The notes beneath the pieces were generated by a model. The model worked only from the letters and a program-made list of their open reading frames with translations, searched no databases and had not been told where the DNA came from. A program made the translations under genes and the position numbers. Of a stretch of 64,000 nt of DNA, positions 34,898 to 43,144 are shown in pieces; position 1 is the first letter of the stretch, and each line of letters begins with the position of its first letter. This stretch comes from Atopomonas sediminilitoris (lineage in GTDB: Bacteria > Pseudomonadota > Gammaproteobacteria > Pseudomonadales > Pseudomonadaceae): NCBI RefSeq assembly GCF_022601735.1, contig NZ_JAKUMM010000001.1, forward strand, positions 445,190 through 509,189. Reading direction: 5' to 3'.

Positions 34898-37042
34898 TTA
34901 AAACCCTTCGCCTTTGGCCGCTTTATCCAACAGCAGTGCCGGTGGTTGGAAGCGCTCGCCGTACTGATCGGCCAAGTACTGTGCGCGGGCAACAAAATCT
35001 TGCACGCCGTACTGGTTGATAAACTGCAACGCGCCGCCGGTCCATGCGGCAAAGCCAATACCGAAGATCGAACCGATGTTGGCGTCGGCCACGCTTTTCA
35101 GCACGCCCTCTTCCACACAACGTACGGTTTCGATGGCCTGAATAAACAGAATACGGTCACGTACATCATCAGCCGAAATCTGTGCTTCGGGCTTTTCGAA
35201 ACGGCTCTTCAACTCGCCCCACAGCTGCTTTTTCGCGCCAGCCGGATAGTCATAAAAACCACCGCCCGCCGCTTTGCCTGGACGTTTGAACTCTTGCAGC
35301 ATCAAGTCAATCACCGCGTACGCCGGATGCTGCGGGATCACCTTGCCCTCGGCCTTTAAGTCCGCCACGGTTTGCTGGCGAATATGCGCCATCAGGCTCA
35401 TCGACACTTCGTCGCTAATCGCCAGCGGCCCGACCGGCATGCCGGCTTGACGCGCTTGGTTCTCGATCATCGCCGCCGATACGCCCTCGCCCAGCATGGC
35501 CAGACCTTCATTGGTGAAGGTGCCGAAAACGCGCGAGGTAAAGAAGCCACGACTGTCGTTGACCACGATCGGCGTCTTCTTGATTTGCTGCACGTAGTCG
35601 AAAGCCCGCGCCAAGGTGGCGTCGTTGGTCTGCTCGCCACGGATGATTTCCACCAGCGGCATTTTGTCCACGGGGCTGAAAAAGTGCAGGCCAATAAATT
35701 TCTCAGCCTGCTTCACCGCCGTGGCCAAGCCGGTGATCGGCAAGGTTGAGGTGTTAGAAGCAATCACCGCATCACTGAGCGCCGCACTTTCGGCGGCCGA
35801 AGTCACCTTGGCTTTGAGATCACGATCTTCAAACACCGCCTCGATGATCAGATCACAACCGGCGAAGTCGGCCTCACTGATCGTCGGGGTAATCAGACTT
35901 AAGAAAGCATCGCGTTTCTCGGCGCTCATGTGACCCTTGGCGACTTTCTTCTCCAGCAGCGTGGCGGAGTAGTTTTTGCCCTTCTCGGCCGCCTCGATGG
36001 AAACGTCTTTAAGCACCACTTCGATACCGGCCGCGGCCGACACATAGGCGATGCCTGCGCCCATCATGCCCGCGCCGAGCACACCGACTTTCTTCGTCGG
36101 CTGCACGTCAAAGCCTTGTGGACGCGACTTGCCGGCGTTGATCTCGTTGAGCTGGAACCAGAAGGTATTGATCATGTTCTTCGCCACCTGCCCGGTGGTC
36201 AGCTCGGTAAAGTAGCGAGCCTCGATGATCTGCGCGGTGTCGAAATCGACCTGCGCACCTTCCACGGCGGCGGCAAGAATTTTCTCCGGCGCGGGAAAAC
36301 AGCCTTTGGTTTTGCTGCGCAGCACGCTCGGCGCAATCGCCAACATTTGCGCCACGGCTGGGGTGCTCGGCGTGCCACCGGGGATCTTGTAGCCCTTCAC
36401 ATCCCACGGCTGCGCGGCTTGCGGATTGGCGGCAATCCAGGCGCGAGCCTTGGCCAGCATGTCGTCGGCGTTATCGGCCAGCTCATGGACTAAACCGGCT
36501 TTGAGTGCGGCATCGGGGCGCACTTTCTTGCCTTCGGCCAAATACGGCAGGGCTTTTTCAATGCCCAGCAGGCGCACCATACGCACCACACCGCCACCAC
36601 CAGGCAGCAAGCCTAAGGTCACTTCCGGCAGGCCCAACTGAATGCTGGGGTTATTCAGCGCAATGCGGTGGTGACACGCCAACGCGATCTCCCAACCGCC
36701 ACCCAGCGCCGCGCCATTAATGGCGGCGACTACCGGCTTGCCGAGGGTTTCTAGGCGTCGCAGGTCGCCTTTGACCTGCAAAATCATGCGGTAAAACGCA
36801 TCGGCATCGGCCTTGGTCACTTTGACCAATTCATTCAGGTCGCCGCCGGCGAAGAAGGTTTTCTTCGCGCTGGTGACAATCACCCCTGCGAGGCTGTCTT
36901 TTTCCGCCTCAAGGCGCTCAACCACTTCAGCCATGGCTGCGCGGTAGACCGCATTCATGGTGTTGGCGCTTTGGCCGGGCATATCCATGGTCAGCACGAC
37001 AATATTGTCCTGACCTTTTTCGTAACGGATGGCGTCAGTCAT
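34898..37042 (-). CDS. 3-hydroxyacyl-CoA dehydrogenase / enoyl-CoA hydratase bifunctional protein
   Basis: A 714-residue FadB/FadJ-type multifunctional enzyme of fatty-acid beta-oxidation. The N-terminal crotonase domain (about 1-190, with GAALGGGWEIALACHHRIA) hydrates enoyl-CoA. The central domain (NAD motif GVLGAGMMGAGIAYVSA near residue 320, and HFFSPVDKMPLVEII) oxidises 3-hydroxyacyl-CoA. ATG 37042 is chosen, with AAGAG upstream. It follows the thiolase gene on the same strand and forms a complete beta-oxidation pair, probably distinct from the housekeeping fadBA. It resembles FadJ more than FadB by length. Confidence 0.92.
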   Translation of the reverse strand: MTDAIRYEKGQDNIVVLTMDMPGQSANTMNAVYRAAMAEVVERLEAEKDSLAGVIVTSAKKTFFAGGDLNELVKVTKADADAFYRMILQVKGDLRRLETLGKPVVAAINGAALGGGWEIALACHHRIALNNPSIQLGLPEVTLGLLPGGGGVVRMVRLLGIEKALPYLAEGKKVRPDAALKAGLVHELADNADDMLAKARAWIAANPQAAQPWDVKGYKIPGGTPSTPAVAQMLAIAPSVLRSKTKGCFPAPEKILAAAVEGAQVDFDTAQIIEARYFTELTTGQVAKNMINTFWFQLNEINAGKSRPQGFDVQPTKKVGVLGAGMMGAGIAYVSAAAGIEVVLKDVSIEAAEKGKNYSATLLEKKVAKGHMSAEKRDAFLSLITPTISEADFAGCDLIIEAVFEDRDLKAKVTSAAESAALSDAVIASNTSTLPITGLATAVKQAEKFIGLHFFSPVDKMPLVEIIRGEQTNDATLARAFDYVQQIKKTPIVVNDSRGFFTSRVFGTFTNEGLAMLGEGVSAAMIENQARQAGMPVGPLAISDEVSMSLMAHIRQQTVADLKAEGKVIPQHPAYAVIDLMLQEFKRPGKAAGGGFYDYPAGAKKQLWGELKSRFEKPEAQISADDVRDRILFIQAIETVRCVEEGVLKSVADANIGSIFGIGFAAWTGGALQFINQYGVQDFVARAQYLADQYGERFQPPALLLDKAAKGEGF

Positions 37043-37078
37043 TTCATCTCTTCCCAAACAGTTGGGGAGCGCTTCAGG

Positions 37079-37192
37079 GGCGTCACGAGCGACGGTCAGG
37101 CAAGGCGGAAATCATGCAGAAAGCGGAGTTTGCTGATGCAAATGAGCATTTCCGGAGGATTTCCAACGCAGCATGGCCGAGCGCAGTAGCCC
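37079..37192. repeat. Probable dispersed intergenic repeat between thiolase and hydratase genes
   Basis: The 160-bp gap between the two beta-oxidation genes is largely filled by a sequence containing GGAAATC (37107-37113) and the inverted GATTTCC (37158-37164). Both flanks carry GAGCG motifs. From memory, closely similar blocks (reverse-strand reading GCGCTCGGCCATGCTGCG) recur between genes in pseudomonads and other gammaproteobacteria. Only one copy is visible here, so repeat status cannot be confirmed from the window. Confidence 0.45.
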
Positions 37193-37204
37193 GTGATAGC
37201 TCCT

Positions 37205-38410
37205 TTAAATACGTTCGATAATGGTGGCAATCCCCATCCCACCGCCGACGCAGAGGGTGGCGAGGCCATAGCGCAGATTGCGCGCTTCCAACTCATCGAG
37301 CAGGGTGCCGAGAATGGCGCAGCCAGTGGCGCCCAATGGGTGCCCCATGGCGATGGAGCCGCCGTTGACGTTGACCTTGTCTTCGCTCACGCCCATGTCT
37401 TTCATGAACTTCATCACCACCGAGGCAAACGCCTCGTTGACTTCAAACAGGTCGATATCCGACACCGACAAACCAGCCTTGGCCAGCACTTTGCGCGTCG
37501 CCGGCGCGGGACCTGTGAGCATGATGGTCGGGTCGGTACTGGTCACGGCGGTGGCGACAACACGGCCACGGGCTTTCAAGCCCAGCTCTTTGCCTTTGGC
37601 TTCGGAGCCAATCAGCATCAGCGCGGCACCATCGACAATGCCGGAGCTGTTGCCTGGAGTGTGCACATGGTTAATCGCCTCAACGTGCGAGTATTTACGC
37701 AGCGCGGTGGCGTCAAAGCCCATCTGGCCCATCATCTCAAAGCTCGGCTTGAGCTTGGCGAGGCCCTCTAAGGTGGAGTCGCCGCGAATAAACTCATCGT
37801 GATCGAGCAAGGTGATGCCGTTTTGGTCACGCACCGGCACCAAAGATTTGTTAAACGCTCCACTGGCGGTGGCCTTAGCGGCTTTTTGCTGCGAGCGCAG
37901 CGCAAAGGCATCGACATCCGCGCGGCTGAAGCCTTCCAACGTGGCGATCAGGTCGGCACCAATGCCTTGCGGCACGAACTCAGTCTGCAGGTTGGTCGCC
38001 GGGTCCATCGCCCAAGCGCCACCGTCGGAACCCATCGGGATGCGCGACATGGACTCCACCCCGCCAACCACGACTAAATCTTCGAACCCTGAGCGCACTT
38101 TCATCGCGCCAAGGTTGACCGCCTCAAGGCCCGAGGCGCAGAAACGGTTGATCTGCACGCCCGCCACGCTTTCATCCCAACCGGCCACGAGGGCAGCGGT
38201 TTTGGCGATATCAGCGCCTTGGTCGCCCACTGGGGTCACACAGCCAAGCACCACGTCATCCACATGACTGGTGTCTAACTGGTTACGCTCGACCAGGGCT
38301 CGCAGCAGGCCAGCCGCTAAGTCCACGGGCTTAACGCTGTGCAGGGAGCCGTCTTTTTTGCCTTTGCCGCGCGGCGTGCGCACAGCATCGAAAATGTAGG
38401 CTTCGCTCAT
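37205..38410 (-). CDS. Acetyl-CoA C-acetyltransferase (thiolase, FadA/FadI type)
   Basis: A 401-residue thiolase that cleaves 3-ketoacyl-CoA in the last beta-oxidation step. The nucleophile is C91 in [12 protein letters not shown]. The C-terminal [11 protein letters not shown] histidine motif and the CVGGGMG cysteine motif are intact. ATG 38410 is used; GAGGA lies 11 nt upstream, and a TTG nine bases earlier is an alternative. It is the first gene of the pair with the bifunctional hydratase/dehydrogenase. A long upstream region (38411-38752) contains no further gene that I can see. Confidence 0.93.
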   Translation of the reverse strand: MSEAYIFDAVRTPRGKGKKDGSLHSVKPVDLAAGLLRALVERNQLDTSHVDDVVLGCVTPVGDQGADIAKTAALVAGWDESVAGVQINRFCASGLEAVNLGAMKVRSGFEDLVVVGGVESMSRIPMGSDGGAWAMDPATNLQTEFVPQGIGADLIATLEGFSRADVDAFALRSQQKAAKATASGAFNKSLVPVRDQNGITLLDHDEFIRGDSTLEGLAKLKPSFEMMGQMGFDATALRKYSHVEAINHVHTPGNSSGIVDGAALMLIGSEAKGKELGLKARGRVVATAVTSTDPTIMLTGPAPATRKVLAKAGLSVSDIDLFEVNEAFASVVMKFMKDMGVSEDKVNVNGGSIAMGHPLGATGCAILGTLLDELEARNLRYGLATLCVGGGMGIATIIERI

Positions 38411-38752
38411 GGGAATCAAAATCCTCAGGCTTGGTTAGGGTTATGCAGCACGCCGAGCGCACCGTGCACTTACCTTGCGCTGTCCCTGCCCGTGCGGCAA
38501 TGACAGATGCGCTCAAGCCCATTGACCAATCCCGTCAAAACACAGGCCGCAGAGCAGCTGCTTTTGACTGTAAAAGCTTTTGCTACCAATCGTTCTAAGG
38601 CGCAACTACCTCAAGCTTTTCAAGCACCTACACTGTGAAGGGTAAGGTTGCCTGGGGGATTGCTAGGCACTGGCAGTTCTGTAGGCGCACGACAAATGCC
38701 ACCGCGCACGGCACAGCGTTACCGCGCGGCGAATAACAACAAAGGCATGACT

Positions 38753-38845
38753 ATGAAACCAATAAAAGCTATCCGGCAGATCAGTATGGTAGCGGTGGCT
38801 ATCTACCTCGTTTTGATCCTGCCTAACCTATCCGCCATTGTTTAA
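38753..38845 (+). CDS. Possible 30-residue membrane peptide
   Basis: MKPIKAIRQISMVAVAIYLV followed by LILPNLSAIV and stop: a basic N-terminus then one hydrophobic helix. AAAGG lies 7 nt upstream of ATG 38753 (another ATG at 38747 would add two residues). It stands alone in a gap of about 550 bp between the thiolase and ibpA genes. The composition and ribosome-binding site suggest a real small membrane protein; no family is recognised. Confidence 0.45.
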   Translation: MKPIKAIRQISMVAVAIYLVLILPNLSAIV

Positions 38846-38918
38846 GTACGGGCGATAGTTGAAGAACATCGGCGCGGGCAGCCTGTAATCGCCTGCAAAA
38901 ATCATTTAGACCGATAAA

Positions 38919-38946
38919 CGAAGGGCGCCCCATGAGGCGCCCTTCG
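38919..38946. terminator. Terminator of ibpA
   Basis: CGAAGGGCGCC and GGCGCCCTTCG, an 11-bp perfect stem with a 6-nt loop, just after the ibpA stop codon on the minus strand. It could also end a transcript of the small ORF at 38753. Confidence 0.8.
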
Positions 38947-38963
38947 TGTGTTTGTCGTCGCGT

Positions 38964-39386
38964 TTATACGCTGATGGGGATCTGCCGTAGTTTGGCTTCT
39001 TCGGGCACGATGCGCTTGAGCTCAACCTGCAGCAGGCCATTTTCAAGCTTGGCGCCTTGCACTTCGATGTGATCCGCCAAGCGGAACTGCAGCTTAAAGC
39101 CACGCTGGGCGATACCTTGGTGCAGGTATGTGACGCCATCCTGTGCGCGTTCGGCTTTGCGACCATTGATGCTGAGCACACCGCGCTCTACGGCAAGCTC
39201 TAATTCATCTTGGCGGAAACCCGCGGCAGCAATCACGATGCGATACGCGTCGTCGCCGTGTTTTTCCATGTTGTAGGGGGGGTAGCTGGTGCCCTCGTTG
39301 CGCTGCGCGGCCTCGAACAGGTCATTGAAGCGATCAAAACCCACCGAGTGGCGGAACAAAGGGGCCAAAGAAAAAGCAGTTGTCAT
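38964..39386 (-). CDS. ibpA: Small heat shock protein IbpA (Hsp20)
   Basis: A 140-residue alpha-crystallin-type chaperone. It holds unfolded proteins on aggregates so that DnaK/ClpB can refold them. The crystallin core spans about 38-128, with the ELELAVERGVLSINGRK and QFRLADHIEVQGAKLENGLLQVEL strands. It starts MTTAFSLAPLFRHSVGFDRF, typical of pseudomonad IbpA. It is preceded by a sigma-32-type promoter and a ROSE-like leader that hides its Shine-Dalgarno sequence, so both transcription and translation should respond to heat. Confidence 0.95.
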   Translation of the reverse strand: MTTAFSLAPLFRHSVGFDRFNDLFEAAQRNEGTSYPPYNMEKHGDDAYRIVIAAAGFRQDELELAVERGVLSINGRKAERAQDGVTYLHQGIAQRGFKLQFRLADHIEVQGAKLENGLLQVELKRIVPEEAKLRQIPISV

Positions 39387-39477
39387 GGGGTAAACCTCCT
39401 GAATTTCAGCAAAGTAGTGAGGAAAGCGCCGACCTTGATCGGGGTTTCCTCGGCCAACCCGCTTAGCAGCATTGGCC
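39387..39477 (-). ncRNA. ROSE-like RNA thermometer in the ibpA leader
   Basis: On the minus strand the leader folds into three hairpins: GGCCAA/TTGGCC (39452-39477), GGAAA/TTTCC (39421-39449), and an SD hairpin (39395-39414). In the last one CTTTGCTGA pairs with TCAGGAGG, with one G left unpaired opposite the AGGAGG. The TTGCT segment with a bulged G against the ribosome-binding site is the hallmark of ROSE elements, which melt at heat-shock temperature and expose the ibpA start. Confidence 0.8.
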
Positions 39478-39486
39478 TATTACTGA

Positions 39487-39512
39487 AATAAGGGCGAACG
39501 ATGACTTTTCAA
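39487..39512 (-). promoter_or_regulatory. Heat-shock sigma-32 promoter of ibpA
   Basis: Read on the minus strand: TTGAAA (39507-39512), 12-bp spacer, CCCTTATT (39487-39494), close to the RpoH consensus CTTGAAA-N11-14-CCCCATNT. The predicted start near 39480 coincides with the beginning of the first leader hairpin. Confidence 0.7.
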
Positions 39513-39545
39513 CCCCTCACAGGCAAAACACAACACGCAGCCTCG

Positions 39546-40529
39546 TCACTGGGCTAACGCGTTGCTGGTTAAGCCATCAAGCCCAACCGGCGTTAACAGG
39601 GCCACATCAATCTCGGGCAAAGCGGTTAAGCGCTTGATCCGCGCAAACAGCTCATTCGCCTCTGGATAAAAGCGGCTCAGCATGGCCAGCCATTGCTTGA
39701 TGCGCCCGGGAGCATGGCGCGGCGCGATGCGTTCGCGGGCGTCCTGCCACAGCAGCAGCACCAGCGGCAAAACCTCTGACCAAGTCATATCGGCCGCGCT
39801 AGTGCCGCGTTGTTCAGCGGCGATTTGGCGCGCCAGCCCCGGGCGCGAGACTAAGCCCCGCCCCAGCATCACATCGCTGATGCCGCACTCGGCAACGCAG
39901 CGGCGGTAATCCTCGACACTCCAAATCTCGCCATTGGCCATCACCGGCACCGAGACGACTTCGGCAATGCGTGCAATCCAACTCCAGTGCGCCGGCGGTT
40001 TATAGCCCTGCACCTTAGTGCGGGCATGCACGATGATTTCCGCCGCGCCGGCGTCGGCCAAAGCCCGCGCGCAATCGAGCGCCAAGTGGGCATCTTCATA
40101 GCCCAAACGCATTTTCGCGGTGAGCGGCACGTGCGCCGGCATGGAGGCGCGCACCTGCTGCACGATTTCGTACAGAGCTTCGGGTTCTTTGAGCAGCACC
40201 GCGCCGCCCTTGTGCCGATTGACGGTTTTCGCCGGACAACCAAAGTTCAAATCCACCACGGGGGCGCCTAACTGACAGGCACGGTCGGCGTTTTCGCCCA
40301 AGCACATAGGATCAGAACCCAACAATTGCACCCGCACCGGCACGCCCGCGGCGGTTTTCCCGCCTTGGTGCAGCTCCGGCGCTAGGCGATAAAACTCGCG
40401 CTTGGGCAACAGGCGGTCGGTGACCCGAATAAACTCGGTCACGCACCAATCGATCCCGCCGACACGGGTCAGCAGGTCACGCAAGGGCGGGTCAACCAAG
40501 CCCTCCATCGGGGCTAAAGCAATTTGCAT
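39546..40529 (-). CDS. dusC: tRNA-dihydrouridine(16) synthase DusC
   Basis: A 327-residue FMN enzyme reducing uridine to dihydrouridine at position 16 of tRNA. The N-terminal [23 protein letters not shown]-barrel start is clear, and the catalytic cysteine lies in [21 protein letters not shown]. The C-terminal recognition domain is present. The form and length fit DusC rather than DusA or DusB. It is transcribed singly; a thioesterase gene lies 84 bp upstream on the same strand. Confidence 0.93.
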   Translation of the reverse strand: MQIALAPMEGLVDPPLRDLLTRVGGIDWCVTEFIRVTDRLLPKREFYRLAPELHQGGKTAAGVPVRVQLLGSDPMCLGENADRACQLGAPVVDLNFGCPAKTVNRHKGGAVLLKEPEALYEIVQQVRASMPAHVPLTAKMRLGYEDAHLALDCARALADAGAAEIIVHARTKVQGYKPPAHWSWIARIAEVVSVPVMANGEIWSVEDYRRCVAECGISDVMLGRGLVSRPGLARQIAAEQRGTSAADMTWSEVLPLVLLLWQDARERIAPRHAPGRIKQWLAMLSRFYPEANELFARIKRLTALPEIDVALLTPVGLDGLTSNALAQ

Positions 40530-40613
40530 GGTGGCAGTTGGGCTACTTCATCAGGTGGGCGCGCATTGTAGGCAGCGGCCGGCACGCTGTCAGGTCATAC
40601 CGATCAACTGCCA

Positions 40614-41048
40614 TCACGCCTCGGCGGTCAACTGCCCGTAGGCGGCGACAAATTCTGCCGGCATGCGCTTGGGCTTGCCGGTCGAGAGTTCTACACAAGC
40701 GAAGGTGGTGCGCCCGCGCAGCAAGGTCAAACCATCGCTCACCCGGCAGATTTGAAAGCGCCGTACGCTGCGTAATTTACGATCACAGCCGATCAACCAA
40801 GTGGCCACTTCAAGCGGCTCGCCTTGATAAGCCGCCGCCAGATAATCCAGCTCATGGCGCACCACCGCCATGCCGCGATCCAAGCGCTGATACAGCTCGA
40901 CATCCACCCCTAAACGCTGCGAATGATGCCACGCGGCCTGTTCAAGCCACTGCACATACACCGCATTATTGGCGTGGCCTAACCCATCGATATGCTCCGC
41001 TTGCACAGTGACCGCCAACACGCACGGCTCGGGTAAGTCCCACGGCAT
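40614..41048 (-). CDS. Acyl-CoA thioesterase (hot-dog fold, YbgC/4HBT-like)
   Basis: A 144-residue hot-dog-fold protein. The N-terminal AEHIDGLGHANNAVYVQWLEQAAWHHSQRLG carries the active-site-like Asp/His/Asn pattern of 4-hydroxybenzoyl-CoA-type thioesterases. It should hydrolyse acyl-CoAs of unknown chain. ATG 41048 has AGGAG 8 nt upstream and is preferred to the ATG three codons earlier. It is divergent from the 7TM-GGDEF gene. Confidence 0.85.
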   Translation of the reverse strand: MPWDLPEPCVLAVTVQAEHIDGLGHANNAVYVQWLEQAAWHHSQRLGVDVELYQRLDRGMAVVRHELDYLAAAYQGEPLEVATWLIGCDRKLRSVRRFQICRVSDGLTLLRGRTTFACVELSTGKPKRMPAEFVAAYGQLTAEA

Positions 41049-41176
41049 CCAACACACTCCTGTTTTGTTCGTTCATGGCGCTTTGACGCCAGCGCTGCAC
41101 TTGAGAGTACACTCGCGTGGCGCACCATCGCCTGCTTTACTCATGGCATGGCTTGGATTGTGCGCTAGGAGTGTTT

Positions 41177-43036
41177 TTGTCGCGTCTGCTGTCCCACAGC
41201 ATAACCCTGCTGATGATCATCACTGCGCTACTGATTGGCACGGCTGCGCAGGCCAACACGCCCTTGGTTGTCATGGCCGAGCAGGCGCCTTATCGCCTAG
41301 GCGAACAATGGCAAGCTTGGGAAGATCGCTCGGGGCAAATGAGTCTCACGCAAATTTCGCAACTGCCAGACAACGCCTGGCAGCCTGTGGTCAGCGAAGA
41401 GGCCAACTTTGGCTACACCCAATCAGCCCAGTGGCTGCGCATCACCTTAGCCAACCCGTTAAACCAAGGGCAGAGCTGGTATCTGCGCCTAAGCAACCCC
41501 CTGCTGGATGAGGTCGATATTTTTATTGGCCAGCGCCATTTTAAAAGTGGCGATCAACGCCCGTTCCATCTGCGCCCACTCAATCACCGCTTAATCATTG
41601 TGCCGTTTGAGCTTTTCGCCGACAGCCAACAAACCCTGTATTTACGCATCGCTTCGCAAGGCTCGCTCAACGTTGCGACCACCTTGCTCACGCCAAAACA
41701 ACTGATTGCCAGCGAGCAAATCGAGGTCATGCAGCACGGCGCTTTCTTTGGCGCCATGTTGATCATGCTGTTGTACAACGCCTTGCTATGGGGGCTGATC
41801 AGGCAGCGCATCTACCTTAGTTACTGTTTATTTGTATTCAGCTTCACCTTGTATCAATGGGCCCAGCTGGGGTTCGGCTTTCAGTGGTTTTGGCCAGACG
41901 CGTTATGGTGGCAACAACGCAGCTTCATTATCTTGGCCGCGATCGCCGCTTATTCCGCCTGTCTGTTCACTTGGGATGCGCTGCAAATCCGCAGCATGCA
42001 AAGCGGCTTTCGGCGCTTAGGCCGCGCACTCATGGGGCTGTGCGTGTTGAGCCTGATCTTGGCGGTCAGCGTGCCGTATCAGACAGCGTTACTGTTTAGT
42101 TTTATCGTCGTCGGCTGCTGCACCCTCGGGGCCGTACTGTTCTCCATCACCCGCTGGCTACAAGGCTATAGCCCCGCGCGCTTATTTGCCTTGGGCTGGG
42201 GGCTATTGGTGCTCGGCAGTTTCTTGCACGTATTAAGCGGCAGCGGCGTATTGCCCGCGGCCGCCGGCACTCTGTACATGCAGCAAGTTGGCGCCGTGAT
42301 CGAGGTGTTAATTTTTGGTTTTGCCCTCGCCGCGCGTATCCGCGCGGCCGAAGACGCCGAGCATCGCGCGCAAAACCGTCTGCTGGCGCAAGAGCAGCAA
42401 CAGCGCGAGCAACAAACGCACACTTTAGCCTTGCAGCGCGACATCAATGCCCAGCTTGAAGTGCGCGTACAAGAGCGCACCCAAGCCCTAGAAACAACCC
42501 TCAAAGAGCTATCCAGCGCCAATTTGCGCTTGGCACGCTTAAGCCGTGAGGACGGCCTAACCGGTCTGTACAACCGCCCGGCGTTTAATGAGTTTTTGGC
42601 GCAGTTTTGGCAGCAGGCACAGCGTCACCGCACCCCGCTATGCCTGATGATCATGGATCTTGATCACTTTAAAAAAATCAACGATCAATTCGGCCACCTC
42701 GCCGGCGACGCCTGTTTAAAGCACGCCAGTGAGCTGCTCAACAACAGCATGCGCCAAACCGACATATTGGCCCGCTACGGCGGTGAAGAGTTTATCGCCC
42801 TGCTGCCCAATACCACCCTAGAAGCCGCGCAGAGTCTCGCCGAACGTATCCGCCACAACTTAGAAAACCACCCCTGCGAGTTTGAAGGCCAGCGCCACCG
42901 CATGACGCTAAGCCTAGGCTTAAGCTGCATCACCAGCATCAGCGAGCACGACAGCGCCAACCGCCTGTTAGCGCAAGCCGACCAAGCCTTGTATCGCGCC
43001 AAAAACGCCGGTCGCAATCAGGTGGCCTGCTTTTAA
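41177..43036 (+). CDS. 7TM-DISM GGDEF diguanylate cyclase
   Basis: About 619 residues. A signal peptide is followed by a periplasmic 7TMR-DISMED2 domain (about 30-165), seven transmembrane helices (about 180-385), a coiled coil (about 395-450) and a GGDEF domain with intact GGEEF (535-539) and RxxD inhibitory site (R526-D529). It should convert an extracellular, perhaps carbohydrate-like, cue into cyclic di-GMP. I place the start at TTG 41177 because AGGAG lies 5 nt upstream and the next residues make a clean signal peptide; GTG 41117 is the longer option. Confidence 0.88.
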   Translation: MSRLLSHSITLLMIITALLIGTAAQANTPLVVMAEQAPYRLGEQWQAWEDRSGQMSLTQISQLPDNAWQPVVSEEANFGYTQSAQWLRITLANPLNQGQSWYLRLSNPLLDEVDIFIGQRHFKSGDQRPFHLRPLNHRLIIVPFELFADSQQTLYLRIASQGSLNVATTLLTPKQLIASEQIEVMQHGAFFGAMLIMLLYNALLWGLIRQRIYLSYCLFVFSFTLYQWAQLGFGFQWFWPDALWWQQRSFIILAAIAAYSACLFTWDALQIRSMQSGFRRLGRALMGLCVLSLILAVSVPYQTALLFSFIVVGCCTLGAVLFSITRWLQGYSPARLFALGWGLLVLGSFLHVLSGSGVLPAAAGTLYMQQVGAVIEVLIFGFALAARIRAAEDAEHRAQNRLLAQEQQQREQQTHTLALQRDINAQLEVRVQERTQALETTLKELSSANLRLARLSREDGLTGLYNRPAFNEFLAQFWQQAQRHRTPLCLMIMDLDHFKKINDQFGHLAGDACLKHASELLNNSMRQTDILARYGGEEFIALLPNTTLEAAQSLAERIRHNLENHPCEFEGQRHRMTLSLGLSCITSISEHDSANRLLAQADQALYRAKNAGRNQVACF

Positions 43037-43144
43037 CCAAAGCGCCACGGCGGCCATTAAGCCACCGCGCAATCGTGCTAACCTTGCGCGCACTTTGCCA
43101 CCGCCTTGCGGTGAGTTCACGTCAGCCATTTGACCTGTGTGCGC

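Noticed and set aside
37193..37771. Plus-strand frame of 192 codons within the thiolase gene
   Set aside because: Antisense to a complete thiolase with all catalytic motifs; no ribosome-binding site or family pattern.
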